A stretch of DNA of 64,000 bases from Endothia cerciana (GCA_026119935.1 JALRMH010000007.1:1065776-1129775); one strand, 5' to 3'. Numbered from the stretch's first letter, positions 35,287 through 47,902 are shown. Numbers and translations are program-made. Notes: generated from the sequence alone by a model not told the origin.

Positions 35287-36021
35287 GTTGACGGCCAGCG
35301 CACTATATCTGGTGGAACAGGTGACTTGAGATGAGGGAGGGCGCGGGCGACATCTGCGCTCCTGAGGGCAAAGCGAGTTGTCTATGATATTGTTGAAGAA
35401 ACAGAGGGGACAGGAGGGAGAATCGACGCCAGGGGAGACAAGACGCTTCAGGTCAGATCAGATTAGATCAAGACATAATAAAGAAGACCTCTCTCGAGAA
35501 GGGTTAGGGTTTCACCGTGGTCTTCGAGATGCAGGCGACCTATCGTCCGCCAGATGTTTGGTTGGCCATGCGGACCGACCAAAGAGGCGACAAGAGGGCG
35601 CAGGGTGAAGATATTTGGACGTATAAGAGGTTCTTGTTCATGCGCATACCCTATCGAACTCCTCATCTCGCGTGAGCCCGTGCCTCCAGATTCCCCTGGG
35701 AGTTCACCAGTGTCCAGTCCTATTCCCATCCAACCCAACAGACCACATCCTCTTCCTCAAGTGCAATCAACTGAAACCTTTCTGGCTTCTGGGTATCATT
35801 AAAGGCATTCCAAACGTCTTCACCCGCCCCCCCCCCCCCCGCCCTCCCCTCCTCCCTCCTTTGCTTGCGTGACCGGTTCATCCGTTTTGCTGTACATCTA
35901 TCCCTCAGATGGCAGCAGATGGTAGTGATAGAAAGACTCCCCCCTTGAGCAGGGAGACCAAGGGACCTATATGTTCCTCCTCTCCGTGCGCAGGTCATTG
36001 AGTGCATTATGTGGTGTCGTC
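35287..36021. other. Intergenic spacer upstream of RIB7
   Basis: This 735-bp region contains the RIB7 promoter and the 3' end of the FNIP gene. A poly(C) run of about 13-14 lies near 35827-35840. I see no FMN-riboswitch-like structure and would not expect one in fungi. Confidence 0.5.
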
Positions 36022-37714
36022 TCACTGCGCAGCATCCACCCCAGCCTCGACGCCTTCAACCCAGGCGCGGACCGCCTCCCGCAGGATGCTCTCCTTCTCC
36101 CTGCCACGCCGGGCGCCGCGACCGCCTTGGACATGCTCGTCCTCGTCATCCCGGTGGTGTACCACGTCCTTCGCGATGTGCTCCAGCGCCGACAGCACCA
36201 CGGCCTTGCACTCGCCGCGCGGCACCTCCAGGTGCGCCGGCGCGCGGGGCTGCGCGTCCGGACCCCTCGCGTCCTCGGACGGGTCCGCAGCCCTCGCCGC
36301 CGCGGCCGCGAGCGCGTCGCCGACGCTCTCCCGGCGCTTGCTCGGGGACCGCGACGAGGACTGCGAGCTGTCCTTGCTCGGGTGCTGGTCACCGCCGCCG
36401 GCCCCCTGCGCGATGACCCTCTCGACGGCCTCGATGAGCGTGTCGTCGAGCGCCACGACGGAGTCCTCGACGAACTCCTCCTGCAGGTGGTGCTCGTACG
36501 GCGAGACCAGCGGGGTCAGGGCGGCGGCGGCGGTGGCGGCGGAGCCCGTCGTGTTGGCCGAGGAGGACAGCGGCGGCGCCGGGGCGACGGCCCTGTCGCC
36601 GGGAGCCTTGGGCCGGACGAGGCGCCGGTAGCGGATGCGCCGGATTGAGAAGGCCGTGCTGTCGGCGATGAGGGCGGAGCTGACGTCGACCCAGCGCTCC
36701 CTACCGCGCGCGTCCGCCGCCACCGGGGGTGTGGGCTCCGCCCGGAGGGACGCCTTGACCTGCTCGACCAGGTCGGCCTGGGGCGGGATGGCCTGGAGGA
36801 TGAAGTCTGGGTGGTACCGCTGGAGCCAGCCCGCAACGTTCTGGGGCACGTCGCCGTCGATGGTGACCCGGCAGGCCTGCTCGAACAGCTCCAGGCCGCT
36901 GAGGCCCGGCGTGGACAGGTAGCCGCTGCTCGACGGGGAGCTCACGGCCGTCTCGAAGGACGCGATGAAGTCGGGGAACGGGACGTCGACGTCGATGACG
37001 CCGTCCTCGTTGATCGTCGTCTTGACCGGCGACTCGAACGCGCTGTTGGGGTCCACCCTCCTCTCGACCGGGATGGGCACCCTGGACGGCTCCGGGCTGT
37101 CCTGCCGTCGCCTCCCATCCTGGCTCCGCCGCGGGGTCTCCGGCAGGTCCTCCTGCTTCTGGGGCCCATCGCCCCTCTGGGCTCGGGACGTGGTGGTGGT
37201 GGTGGTGGTGGTGGTGCCTTGTGGCTGCGCCTCTTCCGCCGCCCTGCCGAGCGAGGCCCTGCGGGCCGCGGCCGGCTTCGTCCTAGGCGACAACGAGGAG
37301 GCCTTATCCCGGCTGGTGGTGGCCGAGTCGCGGTTGGGCGGCGTCGTGGCGGCCGAGTCCCGCCGTCTCGTCGTGCTCCAGAGGCCGCTGATGACGCTGC
37401 CCCAGCGCGAGCCGGGCTGCGTGTCCGAGCTGCCCATGCTGTCCCCCCGCCGCAGCGACCGCTTCAGGTCGTCGGCCGCGGCGCTGTTGCCGCTCCCGGG
37501 CCGGCCGGACAGCTGCGACTCGGCCGCCGTCTGCACGGCAAAGTGCGGGACGCTGGTCTCGGGGACGATGGTGGCGGCGCTGACCTTCCTGGTGTCCAGG
37601 TCGGCGGCCAGCATGGGCGGGTTGCTCGCCCCCCGGATCGACACCGCGTCCGAGGCGCTCCTGTCGCGCCGGCCCTCCATGCTCAGGTGTGCCAGCTGCG
37701 CCGGCACCGAGCTC

Positions 37715-37749
<35 letters not shown>

Positions 37750-39501
37750 GGTGCTGCTGCTGCCGCCGCCGGGGGCCGTGGTGTACATGCTCGCGTTGCG
37801 GGAGTGCGAGTTGTGCCTGGACGTGGACGTGCCCCCCCTGCGGTTGATCTTGCGCCGCAGCGACTCCTCCTTGGTGAGGGGGACGACGAAGGAGGGCGGC
37901 GACTGCGAGAGCGTGCCCCACGAGGCCGAGGTGCCCGGCCGCTGGGCCCTGGCGGCCGGCAGCTGCAGGTTGGTGGGGAGGAAGGCCGAGAGCAGGAAGA
38001 CGAGCCGCCGCGCGGCGACCCTGTCGTGGCCGACGATGACGGTCCGCGCCGGCAGGGACAGGTCGTCGTCGTCCCCGCGCAGCTTCCGCAGCATCGAGAA
38101 CTGGCGCCGGTACCTGGACGGGCTCAGGGCCTGCAGCCAGTCCGTGTGGACCGAGAGGAAGCCGGTGAGCAGGTTGAAGAAGAAGAAGCCCCGCTCCCGG
38201 CCGCCGGCCCACCGCTCGACCCAGCGGGCCTCCTCGCGCCAGATGCCCCAGCGGTTCTGGCCGGTGACGACCCTGGTCGCCCTCAGGCCCGAGACGACAC
38301 GGGCCCTGGCGCTGTCGACCTCGGACCTGACCTGGCCGTCGCCGGCCAGGCAGTTGGGGAGCAGGGAGACGAACTTGGTGTTCGTCTTGGGCGGCTTCTG
38401 GCTCGCGCCGGAGGGCGTCCTCGGGACGCGGACGGCGGCCGGGTTCGGCAGGGGGTCCGGCGACGCGATGTCCGCCTGCTTCAGCAGCGAGAGGATGGCG
38501 GCGGCGGCGACGGACTGCAGCGACGTGAGCGTCCGCATGATGACGTCCCAGTGCCGCGTGATGGCATCGATGCGCTCCTCCGAGTCCAGGCTGAAGCCCG
38601 GGTCGAGGGCGTCGAACCCGCCAGGCGGGGGCCCGGCGGTGGCCCAGCCCGGCCGCCTCGCGGAGCTGTAGGACGGCGGGAACGCGTCCTGCTGTTCGCC
38701 GTAGGAGCTCGAGCCCCGGAAGGCGGACCTCGCGGCACCGCTGGCGGGTACCGCCCCCGGCGGGGGGGGGCCCTGCGGGAGGCCTATGATGAGCGCGACG
38801 GCATACATGGGCGTCCTCTTCTGCTTGAGCTGGGGCCTCCTCGCCTTGGCCCTCCCGTCGTCGGCGGCAGCGCGGGGGAAGGGGAACTCGGGGCTGTCCT
38901 CGCCGAACTGGCCCCGGGCCGGGCTGGCCGGGCTGTCGTCGGCGGGGAGGCTGACGGGGAAGAGCCTCGTGATGAGCACCCTCTTCCGGTCGGACGGCCG
39001 CGGGGTGGGGGGCGAGGCGGCGTGGCCGAACGGCGGGGGTGTGGCCCCGGAGGTGAAGGACTGCGACAGCTTGCTCGCCCTCGTGGCCGACCTGCCCACG
39101 GACCCCCTCCCGTCCCCGAACGCCGACACGTCGCTCCGCAGGTCCAGAGAGGGCACGACGTGGACCTTGGTGGAGGTGCCCTTGTAGGCGAGGAACTCGT
39201 TGTTCCCGAAGATGCAGCCGGCGAAGGTGTCGAGCTCCTGCCTGTACTCCCTCGCGGCCCTCTGGGCCTCGGTCTCGGCCCTGCCCTGGGTCCTGCCGTG
39301 GACGGAGGACCTCCGGTCGAAGGCGCTCTGCCGCTGCTGGGGGCTCCCGGGCTGTATGGAGAGGGGGCGGGGGGAGGACTGCCCGGTGCTCGCCTTGCGC
39401 TGCTGCGGAAGCCGTCGGGGGTCCTGGGCGCCGGCCTGGGACAGCCCAGCCACGGTGGCGGGGCGGCCGGCCGGTGAGGAGGAGGAGAACGGCGGCGGCG
39501 G

Positions 39502-39545
<44 letters not shown>

Positions 39546-39924
39546 TCTGGGGCGCCGGCAGGGGCTGGCTGTCGTAGAGCAGCGAGGCGGGCGAGGAGCT
39601 CGAGGTGTCCTGCATGATCACGACGCGGACGTCACGGCCGTCCAGCTCGACGTCGCCGTTGAGGTCGAAGGGGCTGGTGACGGAGGTGGACAGGGCCGAG
39701 GCGCTGGACATGGGGAAGACCTGGTCGTTCCCATGCTGCTGATACAGGGCCTGGGCGTCCGGGAAGAGGAGGCAGCGCGTGTGGATGTCCTCCTGCACGG
39801 ACCCGAGGGAGGAGGAGGAGACCTGCTTCGAGGAGGAGGTGGCGGTGGGGGGGGGGGATGAGGGGCCCTGGGCCTGGGCCGGGGAGCCGGCGGCGGCGCT
39901 CAGGGTGAAGAGCTTCCCCAGCAT
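36022..39924 (-). CDS. Folliculin-interacting protein (FNIP/Lst4-like), TORC1 pathway
   Basis: Single exon of 1300 residues from ATG 39924 (MLGKLFTLSAAAG). Lst4 with Lst7 forms the fungal counterpart of FNIP-folliculin, a GTPase-activating complex for the Rag-type GTPase Gtr2 at the vacuole. FNIP-type segments: DVRVVIMQD near residue 100; RVLITRLFPVSLP, then FGEDSPEFPFPR and RTPMYAVALIIGLP of the longin region; LRKLRGDDDDLSLPARTVI and RLVFLLSAFLPTNL of the middle region. Between them are long low-complexity inserts: a Ser run at about residue 130-145 and an Asn run near residue 730, each coded by a trinucleotide repeat. The C-terminal third has the conserved DENN-type end (VVALDDTLIEAVERVI, ALEHIAKDVVHHR). 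The frame is open upstream of 39924 but only from a GTG. Confidence 0.83.
37708..37750. repeat. (TTG)n trinucleotide repeat encoding poly-Asn (minus strand)
   Basis: About 13 TTG units inside the FNIP coding sequence read as consecutive Asn on the minus strand. Being a multiple of three, length changes would not break the frame. Confidence 0.9.
39500..39545. repeat. (GAT)n trinucleotide repeat encoding poly-Ser (minus strand)
   Basis: About 15 GAT/TGA-phase units inside the FNIP gene read as serine on the minus strand, forming part of a Ser/Pro-rich disordered stretch between the first beta strand and the longin core. Confidence 0.9.
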
Positions 39925-39979
39925 CTCGCGGCGCGGCGGCGAGTCTGCCTGGGGCCTGCGGCGGGGTGAGAGGACGGCC

Positions 39980-40009
39980 CTATCGCGCGGCACGGCGCGG
40001 GCGAACCAT
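39980..40009 (-). promoter_or_regulatory. Upstream ORF of 9 codons in the FNIP/Lst4-like leader
   Basis: An ATG at 40009-40007 opens a nine-residue frame, MVRPRRAAR, ending at TAG 39982-39980, 56 bases before the main ATG. It has G at +4 and a purine at -3, so it should be recognised by scanning ribosomes if the transcript starts upstream. Four of nine residues are Arg. Whether it is in the mature 5' leader is not known. Confidence 0.45.
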
Positions 40010-40158
40010 CTCCTGCCCGGCGGGTGAGTTCGAGATGAGGCGGGGGCGGCTGTTCTGTGCAGGGAGCCATCGATCGACCCGAGCCCAGGTCAGGTCAGGT
40101 CAGTTCAGGTCGTGGCCGGTCGGCTTGCCCCTCCGTGGCCAGTGCGCGCCACCCAAGG

Positions 40159-40196
<38 letters not shown>

Positions 40197-43100
40197 GCGT
40201 TGAAACCCTCGCCGCAAGATTATCCAGGAGGCCCCAGGATCCAATAAGATGGATAGTCCGGTGGCGGGTTATGAAGGGTTTTAAGATGGGCCGATGATCG
40301 TGGGGAGTGAGTGAGTGAGCGAGTGAGCAGGCGGACGAGCGGGTGAGTGGCCAACCCAGGTCCTATGTATAGATGAGTCCAGAGGGAGCCGGCTTGTCAA
40401 TTGCTATGGCCAGAGAGGTCGAGGGGCAGGACCACCAGCGGGTGGACCGACCTGTTCAGAAGATTGATGGGGACTTTCCCCTCTCCGAGGGCGAGCAGGT
40501 GATATTTCGACCACGTAACAAGGTGTTGTTGTACCCGCAGCGGCAGCGCAGCAGGGGACGAGGTGGGCGGCGCTAATCGGGGGGGGGAAATGGGGCCAGG
40601 ACACCTCACGATGCTGCCGCGAGAGACCTGCCAGCGAACGAGGAGGGTGGTCCAGACGCGGCGAGGGGGGAGGGGGGAGGGGTGTGTGTGTGTGTGTGTG
40701 TGTGTGTCTGTGCGTGCGTGTGCGTGCGTGAAAGATGTGGTCTTCTGCGCAGCAAATACGAGGATCTGTTGTTGTTATTGTTGTTGTTTGTTGTTGTGGT
40801 TGTTGAAGTTGGAAGTTGAAGTATGCAAGTAGATGGTCGTTGAGGGTGGCACCGGCAATGGCCTCGAGGCGTGACACCTTCTGAGCTCTGGTGGGCCCGG
40901 GAGAGAGACACAAGGAGGTTGGCCGTCGTCCGTCTGAGGGTCTGAGCAGGCTGTCGTGGTTTTTTTTTTTATTTTTATTTTGTTTTTTTTTAATCTATCA
41001 GTCCCGGCAGGTCGTCGAGCTCTGCTGCTGCCGCCGCCGAGGAACGTACGCCCAGGCCCGGATTTTCTTCAGTCGTCTGTTAGGCGACTCCGTTGTCGCT
41101 ATGGCCGGAATCGGCATGGCTCGCGAGTAAGTGGGATTCTGGGACGCTGGACGCTTTTGGTCAACCCATCGCGGCGCTACGGGGAATTTTTTTTTTTTTC
41201 TTTCTTCCTTCTTTGTAACGGCCTGTCACTCGTGCCAGAACCCCAGGATGGTTTTTTTTTCCCCACCTTTCTCCTTCTTCCTTTCTTTCTTTCTGTTAAT
41301 CCTAAGATAGGCAGACTGGGGCCAGGGAGGACGGCGGAGGACGGCGGAGGACGGCGGAGGAGGGGAGGAGGAGGAGGAGGGAGGAAGGACATGAAGGTGA
41401 GGAGGCACTGTTCAAGATGAGGGACGACGTCGTCATAGGTGAGAGAGGGCTGTGTGACCCCGTTACCCTCACCTGGCATGGCATGTTCCCCATCTCTCCC
41501 CCAGGACCAGGCCGGTCAGGTCCATGCTTACCACCGACCGACCGACCGACCGACCGACCTTCCTTGGGGGTGGGTGATGGGCGATCAAGTTGCCGGTGCA
41601 TGTCCCCAAGACAACGCACATATGCACACATGCACACACGCACAGAGGAACACACGCACCTAGCAGGCCCAGCCGGGCGTCAAAGTTGCGGTGTGTACTG
41701 CACTGCGTTGGAGGGCTGGGGAAGGGAAGAAAAAAAAGAAAAAAAACAACAACAAAGAACGTGGGAGGGCAAGGTTAGCCCGGCCGTGGCAATTATTATT
41801 CGCGCATGGCCGGGCTGCTTCTGCCGCACCCTGGCAGACCCCCAGCCTACAGTCAGTCAGTCAATACTATGTACTATAGTAGTACTTTTGACAAGTAAGA
41901 TAGCAAGTAGTAACTAAGTAATTAAGAGAGGACGGACACGGGGAGAGGGGCCCTAACCGCTATGACCTACCTGACCTGTCCTTGGTGCCGTTTGAGCCCA
42001 TCTATCTCGTCGTTGGGCTCCGTCGTCGAACCCTCCCTTCCCCAACCCCCCCCCCCAACGGGCGGTGCCTCACACATTGTCATCTCATCTCATCTCGTTT
42101 GTTTGTTTATGTGTGTGTGTGTGTGTGTGTGTGTCATGACAGAGCCCCCAGCATGCATAGATATCACCCGCCCGCCCAGTCGGGTCTGCTTATGCCACCC
42201 GTGGGAACATGCACGCGACCCCGCGGCCGTATTTAATTATTCACTTTAGGACGATGGGACGGGATAGTCCGTGCTCGGTACGGGGGGGACACGACCCCAG
42301 AGGGACCCTCACCTGCAGCTGACATACAGTTGACAACCAGACCCAAAAATAAAATAAATAATAGAGCAGTCAATCCAGTCCCAGAAAATACACATACTCA
42401 CACACTCACACATTCTCACACACTCACACCCCGAGACGTCTTATGTACTTAAGAGCCCTAGGGAATCTCTCGCCCGCCCGCCCGCGTGTGTATATGTGTA
42501 TGTGCCACCCTCGAGTCCTCTTCTGGGGGGGGGGGGTGGTTGTGGGTAATGTCGACGAGATTACAATACTACTGAAGTCCCAGGGTGAACACCAGGAGTC
42601 GCCGTCAGCCGTCTCGAGCTGTTATCTCTCTTTTCCCTTCCCTTCTTTTTTCTGGTTTCCTTCTTCTTCTTCTTCTTCTTCTCTCTCTCACCGGCCGTCT
42701 CGTTCTAGCCTAGTCAACGGTCGTTCCCGCAGGTCGTAAGCAGCCCGTGGCCAACCATCCCCCACCATCCTGGCCCGCGGAGGAGGAGGAGCGGCGATCT
42801 GGACCACCACCACCACCTCCTCCTCGTCCTCCTCCTCGTCCTCCTCCGCCGCCGCCGCCGCCGCCACCACCACCCACTTCTTGTCGACGGGGCTTGGTTC
42901 TTGTCACTGTTGTGGGCGTCAGCCCGTCGGGACAGGGTGTGTGACAGCACCTGTGAGGCAGACGGGCGGTGAGCCGAGGAACCAGGCCCTCCCCGGGCAG
43001 GTAAGAGATAAGGAACCAAGCAATCCCATCCCGTCCCAATCCATCACCGAAACCAGCTGCTCGAAACAGGGCCCTCCGCCCGGCTCACCGTCTTGCGCGG

Positions 43101-43881
43101 CGACTCTCTGCCTGCGGCATGATCAACCGCGTGTGTCTCGAGGATTGCTATAGTAGAGATTGTTTTCTTTCTCTCCGGGCTGGCCCTCCCCTGCCCTGAA
43201 GGCCCTTATCTGGGTCCCAGCACCGCCCACACACACACACACACACACACACACGAGCCCAGCCGGTCCCGCACGGCGGTGACAGCGACGACTTGGGCGG
43301 CGCGGGGGGGTTCTGTTTATTTATTTTATTTTATTTTATTTTATTTTTTTCCCGCAAGAAGTTACATATATCGCCATCGCAGTATGGACAGGGAAAGACG
43401 CGGTGGCACCCTGACATGAAGATGACAGACATGAAAGATGACGCTAGGAGGGACGAGACGGGACGACATGGTGGTCGGGGTGGCGGCCAGTCCGCCGAGC
43501 CTCGTAAGCGAATCTAATGCAATGCAGGGCGCTGTCACCTATCACCTCGACGGGAGTGGTTTGTTCTTGCAGATGCAGTCATCCGCCACCACCAACCACC
43601 CTTTCTCTTTCTCTCTATCTCTCTCTCTGCTGCAGAACAAACCAGTGGATGACATGGCGTTTAAGACCGCTGCTTGCTCCTCCCCCCCCCCCCCCCGTCG
43701 CCCTTCTCCTCCTCCTCCCATATGGCGGTGTCCCTGCCGTCTTGCTGCTGGCTGTTGACCACCACGACAACCACCACCACACCACACCACCACCAACCAT
43801 CTCGTCAACATGCCCCGATCTCCAGCACCTCCCAGGTTAGTTAGATGGGATGCAGGAAATCGGGACGCGACAGGAAGGACC

Positions 43882-44010
43882 ATGGCTGAGCAGGCCACCT
43901 ACCAGGTTGACACCCTCGGCGGCACCGGCCACCGCAAACCTCCCATGAAACAGCCGGGGAGGGACCCAGCAGCCAGCCAGGGTGGCGCCGAGGAGCATGT
44001 CGAGATGTAA
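43882..44010 (+). other. Possible small ORF or isolated exon
   Basis: From ATG 43882 an open frame of 42 residues (MAEQATYQVDTLGGTG ...) ends at TAA 44008, but the end overlaps a perfect GTAAGT donor at 44006, so it may instead be an exon whose partners I could not find. It has no recognised domain. Composition is more protein-like than the surrounding repeats. Treat as tentative. Confidence 0.2.
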
Positions 44011-46147
44011 GTAGTAGTAGTATGTGTCTGTCTGTTCCTGGGTCGACCATCCACGCAGGCGGAGACAGACCCTCCCCCAGTTTTGTCCTCCCCCCCCCCC
44101 CTCCGTACCAACAAACATCACTACTGCTTGTACTAGTATGGGTAGTATTATGGAGATGGCGATGGCTGCTCAACCGTTTAGTTGCATGAGCCAGAGCCGG
44201 AGACATGGCCAGGGGCCTGCTTGGGATGTCGAAGGGGGGTGGGAGAAGTGACATGCATTAGGGGCCTGAGATCCCCTGTTAGCCTTGTTCGGGGGGGGGG
44301 GGCATCCCAATCGGCGCCGGCACACTACCACAGCAGTACTAGTACCATATAATATTGGTATATACATACATTCCATAAGTAAATACAGTTTACGCTACGC
44401 GAAGAGGAACAAACAAGAACAAGAAACACTCAAGGGGCGCAGTCTTGACTCCACCGAGACTTCTGTGTTGGGATTCATATAGATTTTTTATTTATTTATC
44501 ATCTTCTTTCTGTTTTTCTTCTTTTTTTCTTCTTTAAAACCCTTCCCGCCAAAGGGGGGCCTACGCGCTTGGGCGGGCCGGGGAAAGACTTCCGGTTGTT
44601 CGTCCGTCCGTCCGTCCGTCCTATCAACCCGGGGGGCCGGGAATATAACATCCCTCATGCTATAGCAGATCTCGATGTGCAACCAACCTATCTGATAACG
44701 CTACCATATGTATAATCCGGGGGCCAGCGAAGGGAGGCTGAGCTGGCTTCCCTGGACCGTCTGACGTAACTGTCCTCCCTCCCCTCCCCCCCGCCGCCGA
44801 TCATCGATATCTACTTTGCTATGTACTACTTAGTATGTACAGTACGGCCTTCTCGGGATCCCCCAACCCCCCCTTCGCAGATCTTGCGGCCTGACCTGCC
44901 AAGAAGGGGAGGGGGGGGGGATCTTGCGCAGCGTCATCTTCTGTCGAGATCGGCCCAGGAAGCCGCAGGAAGGGGGGACCTGGCAGCTTGTGGAGTGGGA
45001 GGGGAGGCTGGCTGCCCTGACTGACAACGCCTGAGCAGACCCGACCACCACTGATCATGTATGGGTCGAAAGAAACCCCTCCCCCCCCAACCCCGGGCGG
45101 CCCCCCCCCCTCATGAGGCCCGGGACCGGACACTGTGGTTGTGCCGGACAGACAGGGGCGCACGGACGACGAGGTACTGTACCGCCATGGTTTTGGCACT
45201 ACCCGTATCTATCTGCCGCTGCTGTGTCTCTCGGTCGGTGATATGACCTCACACCGCCTCCTCGTAGGTTGTTGTTGTTGTTGTTGTTGTTGTTGTGGCC
45301 GACCGGCTGGAGAATCGAGAGAGAGGACTGGCAGCTTGGAGGGGAGGGCCGCGGGCTGCCGGGCTGCCGGGCTGCCGGGCTTACGATACCTCACGCGGCC
45401 CTGGGGGCTTGCTTCCCTTAGGGTATGTCTCTCAGGGCCTGTCTCACCGGACCGGTCGGGTTCGAACGTCCAGAGGGCCTACGGCTCGGGCCTGTCCGAG
45501 TCTCTAGGTTCAGGTCAAATCAGGTCGGGTCGGGGCCTGCCGGAGTAAGAAAGAAGACAGGTCACATTCTCGGGCCATCCACCCATCCCGTCCACCCATA
45601 CAGGGCCACCAGGGTTGAGGTGTTCGATTTGGGGTTGGGGGGGGGGGGGGGTGGAAGACTTTCCCTCAGCCATGCCCCCCCATAATCTCACGTCATCATC
45701 TCACATGGCTTGTCACCAGGAGGGAGGAAGAAGACTCCCATTCGGCACATGAGATACGGATCAGAGGGGGGCCCGCCAGGTGGGTTGGAAGTAAACCCCG
45801 AGCCCATCAGGCCAAGAGGGGACACGGGCGTGGGAGCGGTTTGCCTCTCAGATCGCCAAGCCCAACCACCCCACCCCCCCCCCCGTACGTGTGACGAACG
45901 TAATCTCCCTTCATCCGTGGCCCGAGGGCCGTCCCAGATGCCCGTCTCCCTGGCCCCCAGTGGAAGAGCTCGTTCGCCTCGTTCAGCCCCCGGGCCCCCA
46001 TCCGGGGAGCCACGGTCTTGTGTGGCACCAGACCAATCCAGCTCCCCAGACCCTTGGTATGCAGTTCGGTGACATCCGCGGCGGACGGGCCCCCGCCCGA
46101 GCACCGTGGAATAGATGAACGCCCTAGGGGGCCCGGCCCCGTGCCCC

Positions 46148-47902
46148 TCAGGAGGACTCGATCTTGGTGCAGCACATCAGGTTCTGGCAGAGGCTGCTGC
46201 AGACGATCTGGCACGCCGGGTGGTCCAGCCTCCTCCTCCTAAGAGAAGAACCGGTGCCGCCCGAGACACCACCAAGCACCGCCGCCGCCGCCGCCGCCGC
46301 CGATGCCTCGGGCTGCAGCGTCGCGGAGTGGATGCCGTACGCGTGCAGGCACTCGTTGACCGTGCGGGCCTTCTCCAGGAAGCTGTCCATGGACGGGTCC
46401 GAGACGACGACGTGCGCGGAGGCGATGGCCTTCTGCTGGTCAAGGCGCCATATGTGCAGCTCATGGACGGACTCTATGCCGGGAATCTGTTACGCGCCGC
46501 AAGAAAACACACGGCAGCCGTCAGCAGCCAGTCCGTCCAGCCAGCCAGCCAGCAATTGGGTTGGGATATGGCGGGGGCAGGTTTAAAACCCGCCCCGGGG
46601 AAGTTTGGGGGGGGGGGGGGGGCGAGTACGGTACGGACCTGTTCGAGATCGTGTTTCACGTCGTCAATCTCGACGCCCCGGGGCGCGCTCTGCAGCAGGA
46701 TGGTCCCGGAGCTCCTGGTTAGCGGGATGGCGCCGAAGAAGATCATGAGGGCGATGAAGGTGCTCGCGGCCGGGTCCGCGTAATAGCGCTGCTCGTAGTC
46801 GGTCCGCCAGATGATGACGGCGGCGACGATCACGCCGATGTTGTTGATCGCGTCGCCGATCACGTGCACGAGCACCCCGAGCATGCCCAGGTCGCGGCCG
46901 GGCCTCTTGAGCTGGGCGACATTGTGACGGTGTTCCGCGTGGGCGTGGGCGGGCTGACAGGAAAGTTAGCCATCTTCTGGAAGCCGGGGAGACGTCACGG
47001 CTTGTGGGTACTCACGCTACCACCGCCGGCGACGTCGACGGGCCCGAGATTCACCGCTTCCGCCTCCACCTCCGTGTGGTCGTGCTGGTGACCGTGTGGG
47101 TGATCGTGACCATGCGAATGGTCGTGGCCGTGGTGTTCTGGTGAGCCTAGTCAGCAACACGTCTCTCTCTCTCTCTACGGCGGTGCCTTTCTCTCGCCGG
47201 TGCTGACCGTGTACAAATGCTGCGCTGAGGATGTTCAGGCCGAGCCCGACGCAGCCGATGACCAGGACAAGCCTGGGATCCTCGATGACTGTATCGTGTC
47301 AGTACCGAGGGACCCGTACGTGCGTGCGTGCATGCAGAGGCGTGCGGAACCAGCAGGCCCCGGCAGCGCTGGAGACCCACCCTCGACCTTGATGAACCTC
47401 TGGATGGACTGCAGCAGTATGCTGATGCCCAGCGCGAGGAGGAAGACGCCGTTGAAGAAGGCGCCGAGGAGACGGGCCCTCTGCCAGCCAAAGGAGAGGT
47501 CCTGGCGCGCCTCGGTCCTCTCCGAGATCTGTGCGGCGGGTGAGCGCTGGAGGAACTGGGCCGGGGGGCAGGGAAGGGGGGGGGGGGGGCTTACGACCTG
47601 GGCCGTCAGGGCGACGGCGAAGCTGACGAGGTCGTTGAGCTTGACGCTGTCGTTAGCGGGATCTCCAGGTGAGGTTGGGCGCGAGCGGCCGGCCTCACGT
47701 AGTGGAAAGCATCAGCGAGCAGCGCCAGCGATGAAGTCCTGAAGGCCACTGCGAAAAGCATCAATCAGCCCCTGGCGAACATTGGACAGATCTAGCACCC
47801 GCATAGGGCACGATGCGCACCTGTGATCTCGGCAACGAAGAAACATAGTGATATGCCGATAGTTATGCTGAGGCGGGTCTTCTTGCCCAGGCCGAACGCC
47901 AT
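46148..47902 (-). CDS. Zinc/cadmium transporter, cation diffusion facilitator family (ZRC1/COT1-like)
   Basis: Eight exons on the minus strand: 47902-47821, 47748-47699, 47639-47595, 47528-47381, 47288-47208, 47137-47016, 46953-46639 and 46486-46148, giving about 393 residues. ZRC1/COT1 proteins export cytosolic Zn2+ into the vacuole in exchange for protons. The two metal-binding HxxxD pairs are intact: HYLND in helix 2 (His43, Asp47) and HVIGD in helix 5 (His206, Asp210). Exon 6 encodes a His-rich cytosolic loop (EHHGHDHSHGHDHPHGHQH). The C-terminal domain has ESVHELHIWRLDQQKAIASAHVVVSD, then a Cys-rich tail (VCSSLCQNLMCC). The acceptor of exon 3 (CAAG) is slightly unusual. It is divergent from IML1. 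Confidence 0.88.

Larger units (their letters stand above)
39925..46147. other. Long intergenic block dense in microsatellites
   Basis: Apart from the upstream ORF noted separately, these 6.2 kb contain no supportable complete gene. Simple repeats are frequent: (TC)n at about 40159-40194, (GT)n at about 40682-40707, (CGAC)n at about 41535-41558, (GT)n at about 42110-42134, (CA)n at about 43228-43254, a TTTTA repeat near 43318-43348, (CGTC)n near 44599-44620 and (TTG)n at about 45269-45296. Poly(G) and poly(C) runs lie at about 42047, 42525, 43682, 44092, 44291, 44908, 45636 and 45877. A few isolated exon-like segments (41101-41126, 43882-44005) end in good donors but I could not chain them. 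Confidence 0.5.

Noticed and set aside
36811..39477. 888-codon open frame on the plus strand
   Set aside because: It is antisense to the Lst4-like gene; its Arg/Gly/Pro-rich translation is a typical GC-rich shadow, while the minus strand carries recognisable family motifs.
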